Assembly (NCBI GenBank): GCA_029243395.1
Contig: JAQWSE010000008.1
Coordinates: 88,447 to 152,446, forward strand
Length of the DNA: 64,000 nucleotides
DNA from: Paracoccaceae bacterium
Lineage (GTDB): Bacteria > Pseudomonadota > Alphaproteobacteria > Rhodobacterales > Rhodobacteraceae
Direction of reading: 5' to 3'
Shown here: positions 1 to 8,700 of the stretch, piece by piece
Layout of the letters: each line of letters begins with the position of its first letter
Numbering within the stretch: position 1 is the first letter of the stretch
Notes under the pieces: model-generated
Told to the model about the DNA's origin: nothing
Databases searched by the model: none
What the model saw: only the letters and a program-made list of their open reading frames with translations
Position numbers and translations under genes: made by a program

Positions 1-648
1 TTTATTTGAAACCAACCAGTCTTTTGCCCTATAAGACCACCAAGAAAAGAGTTTTTCATCCGGATATTTTTTCCTTAATACATCAATCCAAGGACCCGAT
101 TTAGCTAAACTTCTTAGATGTTCCACCTCCACTGGAGTATGGCTCACAACTTTTAATAACTTCTTATGATCCCATACATCTTGTTCTTCTGGAGCTATAT
201 TTAAATCACCAACTAAAATAGATTTGCTAAGATTTAAGGTTCTGAAATGCTCTTCAACCGCTTTTATATAATCAAGCTTAAAAGCAAACTTTTCATTAGA
301 CTTTCTGTCAGGAATATCACCTCCAGCAGGAAAATAAAAATTATGGATGGTTAGACCTGTACTCATTCTAGCAGAAATATGCCGAGCCTGCTCTGATCCC
401 AAAAATTTCCTCTTTTCAATATTTTCTAATGGAATCTTGGAAATAAAGGCAACACCATTATAACTTTTTTGTCCCCAGCACGCGAAAAATTTATAACCCA
501 AAGGTTCAAATACTCCAAACGGCATATCCTCTGATGGGCTTTTGCATTCTTGTAGACATAAAATGTCAGGTTCTTCTTCCTCCAATATTTTAGAAATTAA
601 AGAACTTCTCAACCTGATCGAATTAATATTCCAAGTAATTATTTTCAT
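1..648 (-). CDS. xthA: Exodeoxyribonuclease III, C-terminus cut by window edge
   Basis: Translating the minus strand from the ATG at 648 gives an open frame of 216 codons that runs off the left edge. It starts MKIITWNINSIR, the usual start of the ExoIII/AP-endonuclease family. Family landmarks follow in order: LCLQECKSP (the metal-binding Glu), the NFYFPAGG stretch, VGDLNIAPEEQDVWD (catalytic Asp and Asn), and FSWWSYRAKDW near the edge. About 40-45 residues, including the final catalytic DH motif, lie outside the window. The enzyme cleaves DNA at abasic sites and degrades 3' ends in base-excision repair. It sits 11 bp downstream of the response-regulator gene on the same strand, so the two are probably cotranscribed. 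Confidence 0.93.
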   Translation of the reverse strand, partial: MKIITWNINSIRLRSSLISKILEEEEPDILCLQECKSPSEDMPFGVFEPLGYKFFACWGQKSYNGVAFISKIPLENIEKRKFLGSEQARHISARMSTGLTIHNFYFPAGGDIPDRKSNEKFAFKLDYIKAVEEHFRTLNLSKSILVGDLNIAPEEQDVWDHKKLLKVVSHTPVEVEHLRSLAKSGPWIDVLRKKYPDEKLFSWWSYRAKDWLVSNK

Positions 649-659
649 AACATATTTCT

Positions 660-1406
660 TCAAGATTTGTATCCAAGTGCGTATCTTCCTTTCTTACTCT
701 TAATCCATAAATCTTCATTGAACTTCTTCTGAATTTTTTTCCTCAACCTATAGATATGAGTTTCTAAGGTGTGTGTTTCAAGAAACTTCTTGATTCCCCA
801 AACTTTTTCCATAACCAATTCCTTTCTTACAAAGTCCCCCTCATATTTGGAAAGTATTCTCAATATTTTAACTTCCGTATCTGTTAGCAACAACTCTTCC
901 CCAAAGTTATCCAATATGACCTTTTCAAAAGGTTTGAGAAAGTAAGGCCCAATCATTATGCTTAGAAATCTAGATTTTTCTTGGAACTTAAGTTTTTCAT
1001 TCATAATTTCAACTAATGTCACAAATCTAAAAGGTTTTTTTATAAAAGTTAAACTTTCTAGAGTACCATCCTTAGTTTTATAATCCTTTTCCCCATTTTT
1101 TGAAAAAAGAACAATTGTTGGAACATGATGCAATTTCAAAATTGAAACAGAGAATTTTTCTACGCTTTTTTGTTCAGAATTAGGCTGATTAAAAATGACT
1201 AGGTCAAAAGCCTTTGATTGCTCTCCTTGATTAAAATCATCTAGCTCTTTAAAATGTTGCCAAAAATAGTTTTGTTCAAAATCCTGTTGCTCTTCTAGAT
1301 CATTATAGAGAGCTGAATCATTGTCTATTACTGCTACACGTTTAGTCTCTTTACGATCATTTTTCATTACGTTTCTCAAACTATACACTTCAGTTTTCTT
1401 TAACAT
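660..1406 (-). CDS. OmpR-type response regulator with degenerate receiver
   Basis: The protein has 248 residues. Residues about 22-140 form a receiver-like domain that keeps the acidic start (VIDND) and the late FIKKPF lysine. The strand that should end in the phospho-acceptor Asp reads DLVIFNQPN, so Asn appears to sit at the acceptor position. Residues about 165-248 are a winged-helix Trans_reg_C domain (LLLTDTEVKILRIL, ETHIYRLRKKI, KGRYALGY). The start at 1406 is used; an internal ATG at 1367 (MKNDRKETKR) is a good alternative. It precedes xthA by 11 bp, which suggests an operon. No histidine kinase is nearby. If the Asn reading is right, the protein probably works without phosphorylation as a constitutive or ligand-tuned DNA-binding protein. 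Its target is unknown. Confidence 0.8.
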   Translation of the reverse strand: MLKKTEVYSLRNVMKNDRKETKRVAVIDNDSALYNDLEEQQDFEQNYFWQHFKELDDFNQGEQSKAFDLVIFNQPNSEQKSVEKFSVSILKLHHVPTIVLFSKNGEKDYKTKDGTLESLTFIKKPFRFVTLVEIMNEKLKFQEKSRFLSIMIGPYFLKPFEKVILDNFGEELLLTDTEVKILRILSKYEGDFVRKELVMEKVWGIKKFLETHTLETHIYRLRKKIQKKFNEDLWIKSKKGRYALGYKS

Positions 1407-1478
1407 AAGAATCTGTTTGGTATTTATTTTATTAATTGAGCAACTATATTATTAAGAACTAGATTTTGAAAGTTTAAG

Positions 1479-2594
1479 ATGCACTCCTACCTCACCCAAG
1501 AAGAACAGTCTATTCGACAGATCAGTGATTTGAAATTTGGCATTCCTATTATTGTTAAAAACAACAATAAAAATGCTTTAATTATTTCAATTGAAACACT
1601 AACTACAGAAAATTTTGAAAAATTAAAAAAATTTTTTTCATTATCACAGCCCGCTCCTTATATAGCGGTAACAAAAAAACGTGCTGATTTACTAAAAGCC
1701 AGAGTATATGAAAACGATATAGCTAGGCTAAAAATACAAAAAAAGATTCACCTAAACTGGATCAAAGCCACTGCAGATCCTTCACTTGATTTAGAGTATC
1801 CCATGAAGGGCCCATATGAAAGTTTTCGAAATGGAGATTCAGAAATAGCAAGAATTGGAATCAAATATTGTAAAGAAGCTGAGCTATTACCTGCTACTTT
1901 GGTCATTCCTATAGATGGTGAAACCGCAAAAAAGCTAGAAAGAGAAGGTTTGTTATATCAAAACATCTCCAACTCTATAATTTCCAAAAAATCTAACCCT
2001 AACCCTGTGCTGATTAGTTCAGGACGAGTCCCTCTACGCTACGGGCTCTCCTCTAAAGTTTCAGTTTTTAGGGATCCTATCAGCTTATCAGAACATTATG
2101 CTGTTGAAATTGGAACCTTGGATTTTTCTCAATCAATACTTACTAGGTTACATTCAGCTTGTTTTACAGGCGATATTTTGCATTCCCTTAAGTGTGATTG
2201 TGGCGAACAATTGGACATAGCTATCAACAAAATAAAGAAGGCAAAATGTGGCATAATACTCTATTTAAATCAGGAAGGTAGGGGGATTGGCTTAGCTAAC
2301 AAAATGCGAGCCTATAAACTGCAAGACGCTGGACTAGATACATTCGAGTCAAATCACCAACTCGGTTTCGAAGACGATGAAAGAGACTTTACAGTAGGAA
2401 CAAAAATCTTGAAAGAATTAGGAGTCAAGAAAATAGATCTTTTGACAAATAATCCTTTGAAGGTAGCGAATTTCAAAAATTCTGACATACAAATAGTAAG
2501 TCGCGTACCATTAGTGGCTAGGACTACTAATGAAAACAAACAGTATTTAGAAACAAAGAAAAGAAAAAGTGGCCACATATTTGCTCAAAATTAG
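1479..2594 (+). CDS. ribA: GTP cyclohydrolase II with N-terminal extension
   Basis: The protein has 371 residues. The C-terminal half (about 180-371) is a GTP cyclohydrolase II domain. It carries the zinc-binding pattern HSACFTGDILHSLKCDCGEQ (C, then C-x-C), LNQEGRGIGL, and the DLLTNNPLK segment. The first ~180 residues are an extra domain that is not a DHBP synthase; the length matches the long alphaproteobacterial RibA form. The enzyme opens GTP to 2,5-diamino-6-ribosylamino-pyrimidinone 5'-phosphate, the first step of riboflavin synthesis. Its 3' end is 5 bp from the convergent yggS gene. No other rib gene lies nearby. Confidence 0.93.
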   Translation: MHSYLTQEEQSIRQISDLKFGIPIIVKNNNKNALIISIETLTTENFEKLKKFFSLSQPAPYIAVTKKRADLLKARVYENDIARLKIQKKIHLNWIKATADPSLDLEYPMKGPYESFRNGDSEIARIGIKYCKEAELLPATLVIPIDGETAKKLEREGLLYQNISNSIISKKSNPNPVLISSGRVPLRYGLSSKVSVFRDPISLSEHYAVEIGTLDFSQSILTRLHSACFTGDILHSLKCDCGEQLDIAINKIKKAKCGIILYLNQEGRGIGLANKMRAYKLQDAGLDTFESNHQLGFEDDERDFTVGTKILKELGVKKIDLLTNNPLKVANFKNSDIQIVSRVPLVARTTNENKQYLETKKRKSGHIFAQN

Positions 2595-2598
2595 CAGA

Positions 2599-3249
2599 CT
2601 AGCTACGTGAACCAAATAATGCGGATCCAACTCGGATGTCAGTAGCTCCTGATTTAATGGCGTGTTCAAAGTCATTACTCATACCCATAGAAATTCTTGA
2701 AAGCCCCAGGTTCTCATTTAGGCTAGAAAGTTTCTTAAAATGAGTCAAAGACGGTTCATTGACTGGAGGCAAGCACATCAAACCAATGACTGGTAAAGAA
2801 TATTTTTCTTTCGCTAACTCAAAAAGATCTTCCAAATGTTCTAAAGCAACCCCAGCTTTCTGGAGTTCATTGCCAGTATTAACTTGAATGAATAATTCTG
2901 GACAAATCCCTCTTTTTTGAACTTCACTGTCAAGTTTTAAAACTAATTTTTTACGATCTACACTATGAATCACATTAAAAAATTGCGTAGCCTCCTTTAC
3001 TTTATTAGTTTGTAAGGGTCCTACTAGATGCAATTCAATTTCCCCGTACTCTTCAATCAATGCAGGCCACTTCTCTAAGGACTCCTTTACACGGTTTTCT
3101 CCAAAAACCCGGTGCCCTTGATTAAGAACTCGCTTGATTCTTTCGACAGGCTGTACTTTTGAAACCGCAATTATATTAACGGTACCTTTTTTTCTCCCAG
3201 TTTTTATTTCAGCAACTTCTACTCTAGATAAAATATTCTCTAGGCTCAT
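2599..3249 (-). CDS. yggS: YggS-family PLP-binding homeostasis protein
   Basis: This 216-residue protein is the single-domain alanine-racemase-fold PLP protein YggS/PLPBP. The PLP lysine lies in NIIAVSKVQP. Other family marks are HRVFGENRVKE, ELHLVGPLQTNK, QVNTGNELQKAG and ISMGMSNDFEHAI, followed by the closing TDIRVGSALFG. The length is normal. The family buffers pyridoxal phosphate and has no firmly known catalytic activity. It lies 3 bp after matB on the same strand, so the two are probably cotranscribed. Confidence 0.92.
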   Translation of the reverse strand: MSLENILSRVEVAEIKTGRKKGTVNIIAVSKVQPVERIKRVLNQGHRVFGENRVKESLEKWPALIEEYGEIELHLVGPLQTNKVKEATQFFNVIHSVDRKKLVLKLDSEVQKRGICPELFIQVNTGNELQKAGVALEHLEDLFELAKEKYSLPVIGLMCLPPVNEPSLTHFKKLSSLNENLGLSRISMGMSNDFEHAIKSGATDIRVGSALFGSRS

Positions 3250-3252
3250 GAT

Positions 3253-4773
3253 TCACTCTATATTAGTAAAATAATTTCTGTATTTTTCTCTTAAGGATTT
3301 TTTTAACACCTTTCCCAAATTATTTCGAGGTAAACTATTCAGAAAAATGTACGCCTTTGGGCATTTATATTTGGCCAAATTAACTTCTAGGTATTGTACT
3401 ATGTGTTTTACATCAGGGACTTGCCCTGTTTCACTAATAATCACAGCCAATACAGCTTCTCCAAAATCAAAGTGAGGCAATCCTATTACCGCACTTTCTT
3501 TAACTCCAGAAAAACTGTCTAATATCTTTTCTACCTCTCTAGGGTAAACATTTAAACCTCCTGTAATAATCAGGTCTTTTAATCTACCAACAATTTCTAA
3601 GAAGCCTTGCTGGTCAAATTTGCCAAGATCTCCCGTTCTGAAGAAACCATCATGTCTAAAGTTTTCCTGGGTTTTTTTTGACATCTTCCAATAGCCCAGA
3701 AAGACATTTTTCCCCTTTAATTCAACTTCCCCCACTTGCCCAAGAGATAAACGTTTGCCAGTCTCAGGGTTACAAATTCTTATTCTAATTCCTGGCAAAG
3801 CATGACCAACAGTTCCCGCTCTTCGTTCTCCAAAATATGGATTAGAACTAATCATATTGGTCTCAGTCATACCATATCTTTCAAGAATTCTCTTCCCAGT
3901 TCTCTCAAAAAACTTGTCACTTAGTTCTTTAGAAAGCGGAGCGCTTCCAGATATAATTAACCGCATGTGTTGGATCAATTCCTTGGTCAAATTTGGAGAA
4001 TCGATGAGCCTTGAATAGTAAGTAGGAACTCCCATAATAGAGGTAGCTTTAGGAATAAACTTAATGACAGTATCAACATCAAACTTCCTAATAAAAATCA
4101 TCCTTGCTGAGACCATTAAAATAACATTAGTAGCTACAAAAAGGCCATGAGTGTGATAAACTGGTAATGCATGAATAAGTATGTCTTCACTAGAAAAGCA
4201 CCAAAATTCCATAAGAGTTTGCGAATTCGAGATCAAATTTTCATGCGTAATCATTGCTGCCTTTGGTCGTCCAGTGGTTCCGGAAGTATAAAGAAGTGCT
4301 GCGATATCCTGTAAATTTCTAACTTCTGGTTCAACTGAAAAGTTTTCACATTTTGCTATAGTCCGTAATGATCCAGTGCCATCTTTTTCTAACGTCTCAA
4401 TTAATACATTAGACTTAATCAAGAATTTCCTTAACTCATGAACCTGTTCTTTGTCTGAAATTACTACTCTGGTTTCCGAATCTTTAAGAAAATACAATAA
4501 TTCTTTAGTAGTGGCACTATCATTTATAGGTAAAAAAATCAGCCCCCTATGAACACAAGCGCCATAAATAGCCAAAAAATATTGCGATTTTTCTATCTTC
4601 AAAGCTACCCTGTCTCCTGGCTTTAATCCTATCGAGCTAAAGACAGATGAAAATTCATAGATCATTTTCATGTATTCTTTATAGGTCAGGGAAGTTCCGT
4701 CACCAAAAGAAAGGAATACATTTTCATCATTTTCTTTTTTTTTGAAGAGCTTCTCAAAAAGGGGGTTTTTCAT
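3253..4773 (-). CDS. matB: Malonyl-CoA synthetase
   Basis: The protein has 506 residues and is an ANL-family acyl-CoA synthetase. The AMP-binding signature is LLYTSGTTGRPKAAM. ERYGMTETNM is followed by a GTVGHALPG stretch, then FFRTGDLGKFD, and the hinge region DLIITGGLNVYPREVE. The C-terminus has LPRNNLGKVLKK with the catalytic Lys. The length and the YGMTETNM motif match MatB, which makes malonyl-CoA from malonate, ATP and CoA. I assign it by these motifs; a methylmalonate or other short-chain preference cannot be excluded. No malonate transporter or malonyl-CoA decarboxylase lies next to it. The downstream partner in the likely operon is yggS. Confidence 0.82.
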   Translation of the reverse strand: MKNPLFEKLFKKKENDENVFLSFGDGTSLTYKEYMKMIYEFSSVFSSIGLKPGDRVALKIEKSQYFLAIYGACVHRGLIFLPINDSATTKELLYFLKDSETRVVISDKEQVHELRKFLIKSNVLIETLEKDGTGSLRTIAKCENFSVEPEVRNLQDIAALLYTSGTTGRPKAAMITHENLISNSQTLMEFWCFSSEDILIHALPVYHTHGLFVATNVILMVSARMIFIRKFDVDTVIKFIPKATSIMGVPTYYSRLIDSPNLTKELIQHMRLIISGSAPLSKELSDKFFERTGKRILERYGMTETNMISSNPYFGERRAGTVGHALPGIRIRICNPETGKRLSLGQVGEVELKGKNVFLGYWKMSKKTQENFRHDGFFRTGDLGKFDQQGFLEIVGRLKDLIITGGLNVYPREVEKILDSFSGVKESAVIGLPHFDFGEAVLAVIISETGQVPDVKHIVQYLEVNLAKYKCPKAYIFLNSLPRNNLGKVLKKSLREKYRNYFTNIE

Positions 4774-4864
4774 TAATGACCTGACGCAGTAGTAACAACT
4801 AAAACTATCATATAGACTATGTAGTTCAATAGTGATTGAATATGTTTGCAGAGAGAGTAATAGC

Positions 4865-5305
4865 TTGTTATTGAATATTCAAAGGGTATCTTGTGCCTCA
4901 GTAGAGGTAAATGGAAAGATTGTCGGCTCTATTGGTTTGGGCCTTTTAGCACTTGTCTGTGCCATGCCAAATGATAACAATCAAACGTGTGAAAAAGTTG
5001 CAGAAAAAGTTTCAAAAATTAGAGTTTTTGAGGATCAATTTGGTAAAATGAACAAATCTCTTATCGATGTTAAGGGTTCAATTTTATTGGTTAGTCAGTT
5101 CACTTTAGCTGCTAATATGAAAAGCGGCAATCGACCAGATTTTAAAAATGCTCTACCTCCAGAGGGCGCAAAGAAAATTTTTGATCAATTAGTTGAGATT
5201 TTTAAACGAAAAAAAATACCCACAAAAGCGGGTATTTTTAGAAACCACATGAAGTTACGAATCCTCAACGATGGACCTGTGACAATTCCATTAGAATTCC
5301 ATTAG
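4865..5305 (+). CDS. dtd: D-aminoacyl-tRNA deacylase
   Basis: DTD cleaves D-amino acids (and glycine from tRNA-Ala) from mischarged tRNA. The sequence shows IQRVSCASVEVNG at the start, the substrate-gating SQFTL motif, and NDGPVTI near the end, the two family signatures. I place the start at the TTG at 4865 rather than an upstream ATG at 4832. The TTG has a GAGAGAG ribosome site 8-9 bases upstream, and the resulting 146-residue protein aligns its first residues with the usual M-x-x-x-IQRV. The segment before the last motif (PTKAGIFRNHMKL) differs slightly from the common TGxFGAxM pattern. The 3' end overlaps the convergent exporter gene by 4 bp. Confidence 0.88.
   Translation: MLLNIQRVSCASVEVNGKIVGSIGLGLLALVCAMPNDNNQTCEKVAEKVSKIRVFEDQFGKMNKSLIDVKGSILLVSQFTLAANMKSGNRPDFKNALPPEGAKKIFDQLVEIFKRKKIPTKAGIFRNHMKLRILNDGPVTIPLEFH
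5212..5239 (-). terminator. Terminator-like hairpin inside the 3' end of dtd
   Basis: A perfect 10-bp inverted repeat (AAAAATACCC and GGGTATTTTT, 8-base loop) lies inside the dtd reading frame. On the minus strand it is followed by a run of T, and it sits about 63 bp beyond the stop of the minus-strand exporter gene, where a Rho-independent terminator would be expected. The GC part is only three pairs, so the strength is uncertain. Confidence 0.45.
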
Positions 5306-6195
5306 CATTTTCCAATATCATTACCCTTAATCACTACCATCAAAATCCCTGTTGAAACTACGACAAGGCTCACCCATTCAAAAAATGTGGGAATTTCTGA
5401 AAGCAAGAGAAATCCCAACAAAGCGCCCGTAGTTGGAACTGCTGCAAGTACAGCCGAGGCTTTGGGAGCTCCAATAATCTTGGCAGAATATGCTGTTAAA
5501 AACAAACCTAGAAGGTTAGGAACCAATCCTTGAAACAAAATGTTAATAATAACGTTTTGATCCTGCCAGAAAATGTTAAATGATTCTATACCGCTAGGAA
5601 GAAAAAAGAACCAAAAAGGCAAATAGAAAACCGCGTTAACCAAGCAGATACAATATAAAATCTGAATGTATTGAAGGTCCCATCTCTTAACAAAATTCAT
5701 AAAGAATGCTAAAAAAAAAGCCGCTAAGATGAATAAGACGTCACCGAACCAACTATTTTTTTGGGGAAAGCCCTGTGCTTCAAGCAAAATTATTATTGAA
5801 CCCAATAAAATAAACATAATACCAACTAGTTGAAAAAATTTCATTCTTTGACCAAAAATAAAACCCAACAAAACCACAATAAATGGAAGAAATCCATTCA
5901 TGAATACCCCACCATGAAAAGCTGGGGAAAACATAAAGCCTCCAAAAGCTAAAAGGGCATAAATAGGGCCAATTGAAAAAGCAACAGCAAGTGATTTAAC
6001 AAAACTAATCGTTCGCCATGTCTTGAAATAAAGTATAAATGGAAAAACTATCAATGATGACAATCCAAAACGAATAGCTGTTAAATCATAGATCGTTAAT
6101 GAAGTCTGAACTCCTAAACGACTAATAATTAGCCAAAAAGACCAAATAAAAACTACTGCAATGGCTGCCAGAAAACCTAAAACCCTTTCTCTCAA
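5302..6195 (-). CDS. EamA-family drug/metabolite exporter
   Basis: This 297-residue protein is hydrophobic throughout, with about ten predicted membrane segments in two repeats, as in the DMT/EamA superfamily. The first segment reads LGFLAAIAVVFIWSFW, and a late PKASAVLAAVPTTGALLGFLLLSE segment corresponds to the conserved EamA helix. The family exports amino acids or other metabolites, but the substrate cannot be read from sequence. It is one of four EamA proteins in this window. It is convergent with dtd. Confidence 0.85.
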   Translation of the reverse strand: MRERVLGFLAAIAVVFIWSFWLIISRLGVQTSLTIYDLTAIRFGLSSLIVFPFILYFKTWRTISFVKSLAVAFSIGPIYALLAFGGFMFSPAFHGGVFMNGFLPFIVVLLGFIFGQRMKFFQLVGIMFILLGSIIILLEAQGFPQKNSWFGDVLFILAAFFLAFFMNFVKRWDLQYIQILYCICLVNAVFYLPFWFFFLPSGIESFNIFWQDQNVIINILFQGLVPNLLGLFLTAYSAKIIGAPKASAVLAAVPTTGALLGFLLLSEIPTFFEWVSLVVVSTGILMVVIKGNDIGKC

Positions 6196-6347
6196 AAAAC
6201 TTTCAGCAGCTCTGAAAAAAATATTGTAGATTATTTCTATGGTTCCAACCCTTTAGATTTTTGAATACATCAATATTGACAAAACGGTAGGGTCCATTAT
6301 CAGTGATCTCAGGTATACTTTAACTAGATGAAAGATCAATAGCCTTT

Positions 6348-7547
6348 ATGGAAAATGATGTTTTCTTGAGATTTAATTCCCTATTTGAAATTCCCAAAGA
6401 TCTAATTTATCTAGATGGAAATTCCTTAGGCCCATTACCAAAAAGTGCTGCCAAAGCAATTTCAAATGTCACTCATAATGAATGGGGGAAACTTCTGATA
6501 AAAGGCTGGAATCAGTCAGGTTGGATGGATCAGCCTGAAACTTTGGGAAATGATATAGCTAGTCTGATAGGAGCAAAAAGAGATTGTGTTACAGTAGGGG
6601 ATACACTTTCTTTGAAAGTATATCAGGCCTTGGCAAGTGCTATACAGATAGCTCCCAAGGATGGGGTTATTCTAAGTGACAAAGGCAATTTCCCCTCAGA
6701 TATTTATGTGGCAAATTCTCTTCTAAAACAAAAAGATCTACCACCTGTTAGGTTGGTTAACACAGATAATTTAGAGGGCGAAATAAGAAAAGGAGATGTA
6801 TCTATCCTCATGTTAACACAAGTTGATTATAGAACCGGGTATGTTCACGACATAACAAAGTTGACTAATTTAGCAAAAAAAGAAGGAATAGTAACCATCT
6901 GGGATCTGGCTCATTCCGTTGGAGCACTGTGTCTAAATGTAGACCAACATGATATAGATTTTGCAGTTGGATGCACGTACAAGTATTTGTGTGGGGGCCC
7001 TGGAGCTCCTGCATTCATTTATGTAAAACCATCCCATATACCTAAAATAGAACCGGAGATTTCTGGTTGGCTTGGTCACGAATTTCCATTTAAATTTGAT
7101 CTATCCTTTGTACCGGCTTCAGGCATAAGGAAATTTAGAATTGGAACGCCTCCAGTCATACAAATGGCAGCTTTAAAGGCTGCTTTGGAAATTTGGGGAA
7201 AAGTAAACATGAAAGCGTTTAGAAAAAAAGCTCAGGATATAACCCAACTATTTATTGAAGAAATAGAAAGTTTAGGGCTCAATTTGGAACTTGTTAGTCC
7301 GAGAAATCCCTCCTTAAGGAGTAGCCAGGTTTCCTTTAGGACGCAGTACGCTTACGAGAAAATGCAAGCGCTAATCGACAATCAAGTCATAGGTGATTAC
7401 AGAGAACCTGATATTATGCGTTTCGGATTTAACCCTCTTTTTAATAATGAGAGTCAAGCCATTGTAGCTGCACAAAGATTAAATTCCGTCATTAAAGAAA
7501 ATATGTGGAAGAATGAAAAGTATACAAAAAGAAAACTTGTTACATAA
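6348..7547 (+). CDS. kynU: Kynureninase
   Basis: The protein has 399 residues, of normal length, and belongs to the fold-type I PLP enzymes. It begins with the family's YLDGNSLGPLP. It carries the DLAHSVGAL segment with the PLP-interacting Asp, and the Schiff-base lysine in GCTYKYLCGGPGAPAF. A conserved FRIGTPPV follows. The enzyme hydrolyses kynurenine to anthranilate and alanine in tryptophan breakdown. No tryptophan 2,3-dioxygenase or kynurenine formamidase is nearby. A downstream 69-bp gap separates it from aroQ. Confidence 0.93.
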   Translation: MENDVFLRFNSLFEIPKDLIYLDGNSLGPLPKSAAKAISNVTHNEWGKLLIKGWNQSGWMDQPETLGNDIASLIGAKRDCVTVGDTLSLKVYQALASAIQIAPKDGVILSDKGNFPSDIYVANSLLKQKDLPPVRLVNTDNLEGEIRKGDVSILMLTQVDYRTGYVHDITKLTNLAKKEGIVTIWDLAHSVGALCLNVDQHDIDFAVGCTYKYLCGGPGAPAFIYVKPSHIPKIEPEISGWLGHEFPFKFDLSFVPASGIRKFRIGTPPVIQMAALKAALEIWGKVNMKAFRKKAQDITQLFIEEIESLGLNLELVSPRNPSLRSSQVSFRTQYAYEKMQALIDNQVIGDYREPDIMRFGFNPLFNNESQAIVAAQRLNSVIKENMWKNEKYTKRKLVT

Positions 7548-7615
7548 TATTTTAATGGGTTAGTCGTCTTAGCTTTTAGTTTAGCAAGATGTGAATTAAA
7601 ATTAAGGAGCATGAA

Positions 7616-8068
7616 ATGTCATATTTGATCTACGTAATTAATGGCCCTAACCTAAACCTTTTAGGCCAAAGGGAACCAAAACTTTATGGGAAAAAAACAT
7701 TAAAAGATGTTGAGAAAAGTTGTATCGAAACAGCAAAAAAATATAATACAAAGATAAAATTTTTTCAAAGTAATGCAGAACACGATCTGATTGATTGGAT
7801 CCACGCTTCTAGAGAAGAAGCTAATGGTGTTATTATTAATCCTGCAGCCTTTTCTCATACATCTGTGGCTATTTTGGATGCTTTAACCCTATTTGAAGGA
7901 CCTATAATTGAAGTTCATATTAGTAACATCCATACAAGAGAAAACTTCAGACATCATTCCTATGTTTCACAAAAAGCTACTGCAGTTATTGCTGGATTTG
8001 GGACTGAAGGCTACAATATAGCAATAAGAAAAATGACAGACTTATGCGGCGGGTTGAAATCAAATTAA
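7616..8068 (+). CDS. aroQ: Type II 3-dehydroquinate dehydratase
   Basis: The protein has 150 residues, the usual type II size. It contains [16 protein letters not shown] (with the catalytic Arg and Tyr of the lid), [28 protein letters not shown] and the catalytic His region HIHTREN-like [14 protein letters not shown]. It dehydrates 3-dehydroquinate in the shikimate pathway, or in quinate use. The start is supported by AAGGAG about 9 bases upstream. In many proteobacteria accB-accC follow aroQ; here an unknown gene follows instead. Confidence 0.94.
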   Translation: MSYLIYVINGPNLNLLGQREPKLYGKKTLKDVEKSCIETAKKYNTKIKFFQSNAEHDLIDWIHASREEANGVIINPAAFSHTSVAILDALTLFEGPIIEVHISNIHTRENFRHHSYVSQKATAVIAGFGTEGYNIAIRKMTDLCGGLKSN

Positions 8069-8101
8069 TTTAAAAAAAACTACTGCTGGGTATTCATAAA
8101 A

Positions 8102-8650
8102 ATGTCAAAAGGAATAAATCAGGACTCCCCGGAAACTTTTTTCATTAGTACTGTAACCATGAGCTTCAATCCAATGGAAGATCGTGTAGTTATGGATTCT
8201 TCAGACAAAAATGAAAAAGTTGAAAGACTTTGGTTATCAAGAAGACTCTTAGATAGATTGATACCAAACTTAACTGATCAGCTAGAAGTTAAGTCAAGTA
8301 ACGAGATACCAACAGAACTCGAACAATCCCTAGCTCAAGAAAAGGCTGAACTGGACAAACAAGAATCTGAAGCCGTCAAAATAAAAATTAAGAATTCTTC
8401 TTGGCTTGTTACCAGCATTCAGATTCGTCGGAGTGAAAGTAATTTTCAACTCGTGTTTCTAGGTGACAACACAGAAGTATCAAATATTACAAAAAATCAG
8501 GCTAAATTTGATCTTGCAACCACAAATTTGAGACAGTGGTTAAACGCCGTTTATAGAATTTATCTAAAGGCTGAATGGGAAACAAAAGCATTTCCCCCAT
8601 GGCTCAAAGAGAACAGTTCAAAATCTAACAAACCTATTCTCTTGAATTAA
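8102..8650 (+). CDS. Unknown protein, 182 residues
   Basis: I do not recognise this family. There is no signal peptide and no membrane segment. Residues 13-60 (ISTVTMSFNPMEDRV, then ERLWLSRRLLDRLIP) look like a compact ordered domain. Residues about 65-90 are charged and probably coiled or linker. The second half (KNSSWLVTSIQIRRS, LVFLGDN, LRQWLNAVYRIYLKAEW) looks ordered again. It starts 33 bp after aroQ without a clear ribosome site and ends at the shared terminator, so it may be translated from the aroQ transcript. The composition is like its neighbours, which supports a real gene. Confidence 0.7.
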   Translation: MSKGINQDSPETFFISTVTMSFNPMEDRVVMDSSDKNEKVERLWLSRRLLDRLIPNLTDQLEVKSSNEIPTELEQSLAQEKAELDKQESEAVKIKIKNSSWLVTSIQIRRSESNFQLVFLGDNTEVSNITKNQAKFDLATTNLRQWLNAVYRIYLKAEWETKAFPPWLKENSSKSNKPILLN

Positions 8651-8680
8651 AAAAGCCCCAGATAGTCTTGGGGCTTTTTT
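8651..8680. terminator. Bidirectional Rho-independent terminator
   Basis: The sequence AAAAGCCCCA, an 8-base loop and TGGGGCTTTT form a 10-bp stem with T-runs on both strands. It lies between the convergent unknown gene (ending 8650) and the liv substrate-binding gene (ending 8701), so it can end both transcripts. Confidence 0.9.
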
Positions 8681-8700
8681 TAAAGTTCTATCACATTATT

